From: Microvirga brassicacearum | GTDB lineage: Bacteria; Pseudomonadota; Alphaproteobacteria; Rhizobiales; Beijerinckiaceae | Direction of reading: 5' to 3' | NCBI RefSeq assembly: GCF_008757455.1 | Contig: NZ_VCMV01000025.1 | Coordinates: forward strand, 62,634 to 126,633 | Length of the DNA stretch: 64,000 nucleotides | The notes under the pieces: generated by a model | Database searches by the model: none | Told to the model about the DNA's origin: nothing | The model's input: the letters and a program-made list of their open reading frames with translations, nothing else | Shown here: one piece after another, positions 59,031 through 64,000 of the stretch | Layout of the letters: every line of letters starts with the position of its first letter | Position numbering within the stretch: the first letter of the stretch is position 1 | Translations under genes and position numbers: made by a program

Positions 59031-60233
59031 ATGAACGTGACCCTGCCGATTTCCTCGTCGTTGCATCTTCGCCCGGAGGCGGAGCAGGCGCCAACCAGCG
59101 GAATCGTCGATGTCTTCAATTACGGCCGCCATCGCGAGGGCCTGATCCCCTTGTGGGTGGGCGAAGGAGACCTGCCGACCCCGTCGTTCATCTGCGAGGC
59201 TGCGACTCGCTCTCTCGCGGCCGGCGAAACCTTCTATACGTATCAGCGCGGCATTCCGGAATTGCGCCAGGCCCTCGCGCGCTATCATGAGCGGCTCTAT
59301 GGCAGGCCCGTCGATGCCGAGCGCTTCTTCGTCACGTCGGGCGGAATGCCGGCGGCTCAGATCGCCGTTCGCATGGTGGCGGGAACCGGCGACGAGGTGC
59401 TGATCCCGACCCCCGCTTGGCCGAATTTTGCGGGCGCCATCACCGTCTCGGGCGCGCGTCCGGTCGGCGTGCCGATGAATTTCAGCGAAGCGGGATGGTC
59501 CCTCGACGTCGAGCGGCTGGAGCAGGCCATCACGCCCCGCACCCGCGCGTTCGTCATCAACTCCCCGGCCAATCCCACCGGCTGGACGGCAAGCCTTGCG
59601 GATCTCACAGCCGTGCTCGACATGGCCCGCCGTCACGACATCTGGATCATCGCCGATGAGATCTATGGACGGTTCGTCTACGATCCGGCGCTCACCATCG
59701 ACGGGCGGACGCCGTCGTTCCGGGACGTGATGACGCCCGAGGATCGCGTGCTCTTCGTGCAGACCTTCTCCAAGAACTGGGCGATGACCGGCTGGAGGCT
59801 CGGATGGGTCGAGGCGGCGCCCGCTCTCGGCCAGGTCATCGAGAACCTCATCCAGTACCAGAATTCCGGCACACCGGTCTTTGTTCAGCGCGGTGGCGTC
59901 GCAGCCCTCGACGAGGGCGAGGCCTTCGTCGCGCATCAGATCGAACGCGCGCGGCAGGGCCGGGACATCGTGAGTCGCCTCACACACTCGGGTCTCGTTG
60001 ACCTGCCGCCGCCGAGCGGCGCATTCTACGCCTTCCTGAGAGTGAAGGGCGGCAGGAGTTCGCAGGAAATCGCCACCCGCTTGATCGACGAGGCCAATGT
60101 GGGCCTCGCGCCCGGCACTGCGTTCGGTGCAGCCGGCGAAGGCTATCTGCGGCTGTGCTACGCGCGCAATCCGCAGATCCTCGAAGAGGCGGTTCAGCGG
60201 ATCACAGCTGCGCTGCCAGGGTTAGCGAGCTGA
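59031..60233 (+). CDS. Class I/II pyridoxal-phosphate aminotransferase
   Basis: 400-residue fold-type I aminotransferase. PLP motifs: YTYQRGIPELRQALARYH, NSPANPTGW, the aspartate and tyrosine in IIADEIYGRFVYD, Schiff-base lysine K248 in TFSKNWAMTGWRLGW, and the substrate arginine in YLRLCYA. This is the aspartate/aromatic aminotransferase superfamily (subgroup I); the amino acid cannot be named. AGGAAG stands before the start at 59031. A monocistronic unit before the AbrB-family gene. Confidence 0.92.
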   Translation: MNVTLPISSSLHLRPEAEQAPTSGIVDVFNYGRHREGLIPLWVGEGDLPTPSFICEAATRSLAAGETFYTYQRGIPELRQALARYHERLYGRPVDAERFFVTSGGMPAAQIAVRMVAGTGDEVLIPTPAWPNFAGAITVSGARPVGVPMNFSEAGWSLDVERLEQAITPRTRAFVINSPANPTGWTASLADLTAVLDMARRHDIWIIADEIYGRFVYDPALTIDGRTPSFRDVMTPEDRVLFVQTFSKNWAMTGWRLGWVEAAPALGQVIENLIQYQNSGTPVFVQRGGVAALDEGEAFVAHQIERARQGRDIVSRLTHSGLVDLPPPSGAFYAFLRVKGGRSSQEIATRLIDEANVGLAPGTAFGAAGEGYLRLCYARNPQILEEAVQRITAALPGLAS

Positions 60234-60345
60234 AACCTTCCGACTCAACAACCGCAGGGCACCTGCGCAATCCACGCATTTGACCATTGGCGCGGGGCGG
60301 TCCAATGAGCGCGCGCGGACTTTCCCGCGCCGCATCCATTTGTCC

Positions 60346-61407
60346 ATGCGCCTCATCCTCGCTCACTTGGCCCAGATCCTTGTCGCCGGCCTCGGCGGCC
60401 TCCTCTTTCACAGCCTCGGCGTTCCCGCCGCCTGGTTGTCGGGCTCGGCTATCGCGGTGGTGCTGTGGGGGTTGACCGGATGGGCCGTGCTCATGCCGAA
60501 GGCGCTCACGGATCTGGCGATGCTGGTGTCGGGCGCCACCATGGGCGCCGCCGTGACGCCTGCTGCCATCGCGGCGATTTCGCGCTATCCGGCCAGTCTC
60601 CTGCTTCTGGTCATTGGAGTCGTAGCAATCTCGGCAGGGTCGGCATTCTGGCTGACCCGGGTCTCGGGCTGGCGCAAGGATGATGCGGTGCTGGCTTCCG
60701 TCCCCGGCGCATTGTCAACCGTCATGGCGGTTGCGGCCGACCGCAATGCGTCAGTCGGGCCCATCGCGATCGTTCAGAACATGCGGCTTTTCGCGCTGAT
60801 CGCTCTGTTGCCGAGCGCGATCGTGCTGTCCGGGAGCGGCGTGCATACGGGAGCGCTGATCGGGCAGGGGCTCCCTATCGAAAGCCCCGGCTCCATGGCT
60901 TTCGTGCTTCTTGGCGGTCTGGTGATCGGCACATTGCTGGCCCGGCTGAACGTGGCGGCGCCCATCCTGCTCGGCGCGACGTTGGTGAGCACGATCAGCC
61001 ACGCAACCGAATTCGCCAGCGGCGTCATTCCGCCCGTCATCGCGACGATGGGTCTGGTCCTGATCGGAATCTTCATCGCCGAGCGTTTCCGCAACCTTGA
61101 TCCCGCCACCATCCGGCCGGCGCTCATGGCCGGGCTGTCGTCCTTTGCCATAGGGATGGGGATCGCCGCCGCTTTCGCAATTCTTGCTTCGTGGGCGTCC
61201 GGCGTCACGTTCGCCGACAGCCTGATCGCCTTTGCGCCCGGGGGGCTTGAGGCCATGACGGTGCTGGCGCTGATTTTGGGTCTCGATCCGCTCTATGTGG
61301 GCATCCACCATCTGGTCAGGTTCGTGGGCATCGGCCTCACGGTGCCGTTCGTCGTGGCGTGGCTTCAGCGCCGCGACCGGCCCAAGAGCCGTGACATCAT
61401 CACCTAG
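60346..61407 (+). CDS. AbrB-family membrane transporter (duplicated AbrB/AimA type)
   Basis: 353-residue membrane protein with about ten helices in two repeats: GGLLFHSLGVPAAWLSGSAIAVVL and its second-half counterpart, with PGALSTVMAVAADRNA and the closing PGGLEAMTVLALILGLDPLYVGIHHLVRFVGIGL. This is the 'Gneg_AbrB_dup' pattern, formerly misnamed ammonia monooxygenase. One studied relative, AimA, is linked to glutamate uptake; the substrate here is unknown. The start at 60346 (MRLILAHL) precedes helix 1. Its TAG stop lies at the edge of a palindromic repeat. Confidence 0.88.
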   Translation: MRLILAHLAQILVAGLGGLLFHSLGVPAAWLSGSAIAVVLWGLTGWAVLMPKALTDLAMLVSGATMGAAVTPAAIAAISRYPASLLLLVIGVVAISAGSAFWLTRVSGWRKDDAVLASVPGALSTVMAVAADRNASVGPIAIVQNMRLFALIALLPSAIVLSGSGVHTGALIGQGLPIESPGSMAFVLLGGLVIGTLLARLNVAAPILLGATLVSTISHATEFASGVIPPVIATMGLVLIGIFIAERFRNLDPATIRPALMAGLSSFAIGMGIAAAFAILASWASGVTFADSLIAFAPGGLEAMTVLALILGLDPLYVGIHHLVRFVGIGLTVPFVVAWLQRRDRPKSRDIIT

Positions 61408-61510
61408 AGCCTGATCCGGCGAAGTGGATACCGGTTCACGGAGAGATCATGCGCCAAAGCAAAGCGATAGAGCCGGATCAGATTCGAAGAAACTGAATCC
61501 GACTCTAGAG
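61404..61510. repeat. Hyphomicrobiales-type palindromic repeat between convergent genes
   Basis: About 107 bases bounded by CTAGAG (61404-61409) and CTCTAGAG (61503-61510), with inner arms CTGATCCGG (61411-61419) and CCGGATCAG (61473-61481) and an inner GTGGATACCGG/GATCATGCGC segment. It resembles a dispersed intergenic element seen in Bradyrhizobium/Methylobacterium-like genomes. Both flanking genes take their TAG stop from its ends. It may act as a bidirectional terminator. Confidence 0.65.
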
Positions 61511-62395
61511 TTTGCCCCGCAGCCGCTCCACCGCTTCCATGCGCGGCTTCGCGCTGTTCCACAGGCGCTTCGTGACGGCCGCGATCAGGGCCTCGGTGAG
61601 GAGCAGAAGGCCCGCCGAGGAGTCCCAGTTGGATGGTGCCGTCACATGCGCGGGCAGCACGTGGCTGGCGACGCGGGCGATCGGCGACAGCCAGGGGTCG
61701 GTCAGCAGAACCACCGTCGCCCCTTGCTTGGCGGCGGTCTCGCAGAGGGCGATCACATCCTCCTGGTAGCGGCGGATGTCGTAGGCGACGATGACGTCCT
61801 TCCGGCCGATCTCGATCATGCGGTCGCGCCAATGGGCGGGTTGGCCGTCGATAAAGTCCACATGGCTGCGCACGATGCGAAAATGGCTCTCGGCGTAGCG
61901 CGCCAAGGCGCCGGTAAAGCGGCCGCCGGTAAAGTGCAGGTGCCGGCGCTGCTCGCTCAACAGGGTCACCACCGAGTCGAATTCGGCCGGCGCGATGTTC
62001 TCCACCGTTGCCCGCAGATTGGCGGCCACGGCGTCCGCAAATGACGCAAGGGCAGGCGCTCCGTGGCCGCGCGCTGGCGGATGGGCCTTGGCGAGGGGCG
62101 AGAGCAACTGCGCCTCGAGCTCCTCGCGCAGGTGTTTCTGGAAATCCGGAAATCCGCCAAAACCGAGTCGGGTCACGAACCGAAGCACCGACGGGGCCGA
62201 GATGCCGGCGCGGGCGGCGAATTCCGCAACCGTGTCGAGACCCGCAAAAGGATAGTGGCTGAGCAGGACGTGAGCAGCCCGCTTTTCGCTTGGCGTAAAG
62301 GATTGCATGTCGTTGCGAATGCGCTCCGCGAGGCTCGATGCATCTGTCGAAATCGTCCGCGCCCTGTCGCTCATACCGGTTCTATCCACAGCCAT
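61505..62395 (-). CDS. MurR/RpiR-family transcriptional regulator
   Basis: 296 residues. The N-terminal RpiR helix-turn-helix (about 20-100) reads FTPSEKRAAHVLLSHYPFAGLDTVAEFAARAGISAPSVLRFVTRLGFGGFPDFQKHL. A C-terminal SIS sugar/metabolite-binding domain follows, here a divergent one (DVIVAYDIRRYQEDVIALCETAAKQGATVVLLTD). Divergent from the N-formylglutamate amidohydrolase-like gene and a permease, which it probably controls. ATG 62374 is an alternative start. Confidence 0.92.
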   Translation of the reverse strand: MAVDRTGMSDRARTISTDASSLAERIRNDMQSFTPSEKRAAHVLLSHYPFAGLDTVAEFAARAGISAPSVLRFVTRLGFGGFPDFQKHLREELEAQLLSPLAKAHPPARGHGAPALASFADAVAANLRATVENIAPAEFDSVVTLLSEQRRHLHFTGGRFTGALARYAESHFRIVRSHVDFIDGQPAHWRDRMIEIGRKDVIVAYDIRRYQEDVIALCETAAKQGATVVLLTDPWLSPIARVASHVLPAHVTAPSNWDSSAGLLLLTEALIAAVTKRLWNSAKPRMEAVERLRGKL

Positions 62396-62493
62396 CCTTG
62401 ACGGACGCCAAAACCTGTATCAAAAATTCCAGAATAAGAAAAACGAGAACTTACGTACCGGACGTTCAAGGTAGCCCACCAGCCGGAGAGCAG

Positions 62494-63288
62494 ATGGAAG
62501 ACCGCATGTCGGATCCAAGTCGCGGCGACAATGCCGGGACCAGCGCGGGCTGGGGTCCGGTCACCCGGGTTGAGAATCCTGACGGGCAGTCGCCGATCCT
62601 GCTGATCTGCGAGCATGCATCGAATGCGATTCCGGCGCGTTACGGGGATCTGGGTCTCGGGCTGCCGGAGCGCGAAAGCCATATCGCGTGGGATCCCGGC
62701 GCGCTCGGGGTGGCGCGCGGGTTGTCGCGGCTGCTCGATGCGCCGCTCGTTCACGCGACCGTGTCACGCCTTGTCCTCGATCTCAATCGCGACCCGTCGG
62801 CGCCTGATTCCATCCCGACGGTCAGCGAGCGCACGACGATTCCCGGCAATCTCGATCTCGACCCGGCGGAGCGCGCGTTTCGGGCGCGCGAAGTTTACGC
62901 GGCGTTCCACGGGAAGGTCGACGCCTTCGCCGAGATGCGCCTTGCCTCAGGGCGGCTGCGCGCTGTCGTCTCCGTTCATTCCTTCACGCCGATCTATCGC
63001 GACGTTCCCCGCCCGTGGGATATCGGCCTGATCTTCGATGCGGATGCGCGCTATGCGCGCACCGTCGAGATGGGCTTGAAGCGCGATGCGAGGCTGACGA
63101 TCGGCATGAACGAACCCTATTCACCGGCCGATCGGGTGTTTCACACCCTTGAGCGCCATGCAGTACGGCGCGGATTGGCGCCGCTGATGATCGAGATCCG
63201 CAACGACCTGATCCGCACAGAAAACGGACAATCGTCGTGGTCGAATCGTCTCGCACCCCTGTTGAGGGACGGGGTGCCGACGTCGTGA
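62494..63288 (+). CDS. N-formylglutamate amidohydrolase-family protein
   Basis: 264-residue zinc hydrolase of the HutG/FGase family. Seen: ILLICEHASNAIPARYGDLGL (metal histidine in C-E-H), SHIAWDPGALGVARGLSRLL, RLVLDLNRDP, VSVHSFTPIYRD (second histidine), GLIFDADARYAR and MIEIRNDLI. HutG hydrolyses N-formylglutamate in histidine breakdown, but no hut genes are visible. Association with an RpiR regulator and an ethanolamine-permease-like gene suggests another N-acyl amino acid or amide substrate. The start at 62494 has GGAGAG five bases upstream. Confidence 0.9.
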   Translation: MEDRMSDPSRGDNAGTSAGWGPVTRVENPDGQSPILLICEHASNAIPARYGDLGLGLPERESHIAWDPGALGVARGLSRLLDAPLVHATVSRLVLDLNRDPSAPDSIPTVSERTTIPGNLDLDPAERAFRAREVYAAFHGKVDAFAEMRLASGRLRAVVSVHSFTPIYRDVPRPWDIGLIFDADARYARTVEMGLKRDARLTIGMNEPYSPADRVFHTLERHAVRRGLAPLMIEIRNDLIRTENGQSSWSNRLAPLLRDGVPTS

Positions 63289-63351
63289 CAGCGGCCATGG
63301 CGCAGGGTGCGCCGTGGCTCTTTGAACAGATGACTTCGTGGAGGAAGTTTC

Positions 63352-64000
63352 ATGACGGTTGGACAGGGAAGTGCCGGGGTTCACGCCCCGCCCGCAGGCA
63401 CCCAAGGTGCTGCGGGCATTACTTATACGACGGTTGACGACACCTATTTCGAGGCAAGGCGACTGAAGCGGTATGCCCGCGTGTGGTCGCTCTGGGCGCT
63501 GGGCGTCGGCGCGGTTATCTCCGGGCATTACTCCGGGTGGAATCTTGGCCTCTCGCAAGGCTTTGGTTCGATGTTCTTCGCGACCATCATCATCGCCATC
63601 ATGTATCTCGGCTTGACATTCTCGCTGGCCGAAATGTCGCCGGCTTTGCCGCATACCGGCGGCGCCTATTCGTTCGCCCGCACATCGATGGGTCCATGGG
63701 CGGGCTATATCACGGGCATTGCTGAAAACATCGAGTTCGTGCTCACGCCGGCCGTGATCGTGTTCTTTATCGGTTCGTATCTGACCGGGATCTTCGGCAC
63801 GGATCCGAGCTTCCAGCCGGTTTACTGGATCGTCTGTTACGCGTTGTTCGTCGGCCTGAACGTCATTGGTGTCGAATTGTCGTTCAAGGTGACGGTGACG
63901 GTCACGGTTCTGGCGCTTGCGTGTCTTGCGGTGTTCTACCTGTCGGTGATCTTCTCCGGCAAGTTCGACTTCTCGCGCTGGGCGCTCAACATGGGCCCCG
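63352..64000 (+). CDS. APC-family permease, ethanolamine permease-like (3' end outside window)
   Basis: The first 216 codons of an amino acid-polyamine-organocation transporter, cut by the right window edge. The cytoplasmic N-terminus ends TVDDTYFEARRLKRYARVWSLWALGVGAVISGHYSGWNLGL, followed by SLAEMSPALPHTGGAYSFARTSMGPWAGYITGIAENIEFVLTP. The consecutive helices, G-A-Y-S-F motif and H-Y-S-G-W match ethanolamine permeases (Eat type). GGAGGAAG stands seven bases before the start. Transcribed with the amidohydrolase gene 63 bases upstream. Substrate by resemblance only. Confidence 0.85.
   Translation, partial: MTVGQGSAGVHAPPAGTQGAAGITYTTVDDTYFEARRLKRYARVWSLWALGVGAVISGHYSGWNLGLSQGFGSMFFATIIIAIMYLGLTFSLAEMSPALPHTGGAYSFARTSMGPWAGYITGIAENIEFVLTPAVIVFFIGSYLTGIFGTDPSFQPVYWIVCYALFVGLNVIGVELSFKVTVTVTVLALACLAVFYLSVIFSGKFDFSRWALNMGP

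Overview
The window reads as chromosomal DNA of an alphaproteobacterium, most probably order Hyphomicrobiales (Bosea/Chelatococcus/Methylobacteriaceae-like; genus not resolvable by eye). Supporting signs are high GC, a PodJ-like polarity protein, an alphaproteobacterial GTTC-N7-GTTC SOS box in front of ssb, a class I lysyl-tRNA synthetase, alphaproteobacterial families (TIGR02186-type, DUF6460-type) and two palindromic intergenic repeats of a kind common in this order. No rRNA, tRNA, CRISPR array, prophage or insertion sequence was found.

Region 1 (about 1-15.9 kb) is a phosphonate island. Divergent promoters around 6.2 kb drive, rightwards, phnW-phnA-phnY, which turn 2-aminoethylphosphonate (AEP) via phosphonoacetaldehyde and phosphonoacetate into acetate and phosphate. 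Leftwards they drive a LysR regulator, a class III PLP enzyme matching PbfA (hydroxy-AEP ammonia-lyase) and a FAD-dependent amine oxidase. Further left is a polar-amino-acid-type ABC importer (one permease cut by the window edge). To the right are rppH, an EamA-type permease of the phosphonate-associated type and an AEP importer (binding protein, ATPase, double-length permease). The phnW/lysR gap carries a good PhoB box overlapping a 27-bp dyad, suggesting dual control by phosphate starvation and by a LysR inducer.

Region 2 (15.9-31.5 kb) is mixed housekeeping and accessory DNA: a sphingomyelinase-like metallophosphoesterase, FadE-type acyl-CoA dehydrogenase, ssb, a tiny membrane protein, a membrane glycosyltransferase, an orphan solute-binding protein, lysS, an S24-type repressor, DUF952-pyrD, a MATE exporter, an esterase, a LuxR-type response regulator and YjbQ.

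Region 3 (31.5-39.5 kb) is the four-gene Lhr-Core/ligase DNA-repair set, split into two transcription units: exonuclease-ligase(-yjbQ) leftwards and Lhr-Core-pdeM rightwards, with a methyltransferase and an SDR gene between them.

Region 4 (39.5-64 kb) holds a TSUP exporter pair, the PodJ-like protein, and a MerR gene separated from an acyl-CoA dehydrogenase-thiolase-FadJ beta-oxidation operon by a DHFR-like gene that looks inserted. It continues with a DinB-like protein, a 2-hydroxychromene-2-carboxylate isomerase-like protein, a large CrbS-like transporter-histidine kinase hybrid, LysR/DoxX/VOC, mscL, an aminotransferase, an AbrB-family permease and, at the right edge, an RpiR regulator, an N-formylglutamate amidohydrolase-like enzyme and an ethanolamine-permease-like gene cut by the window end.

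Most convergent neighbours end within a few bases of each other, and many operon partners share ATGA stop/start overlaps, so the genome is very compact.
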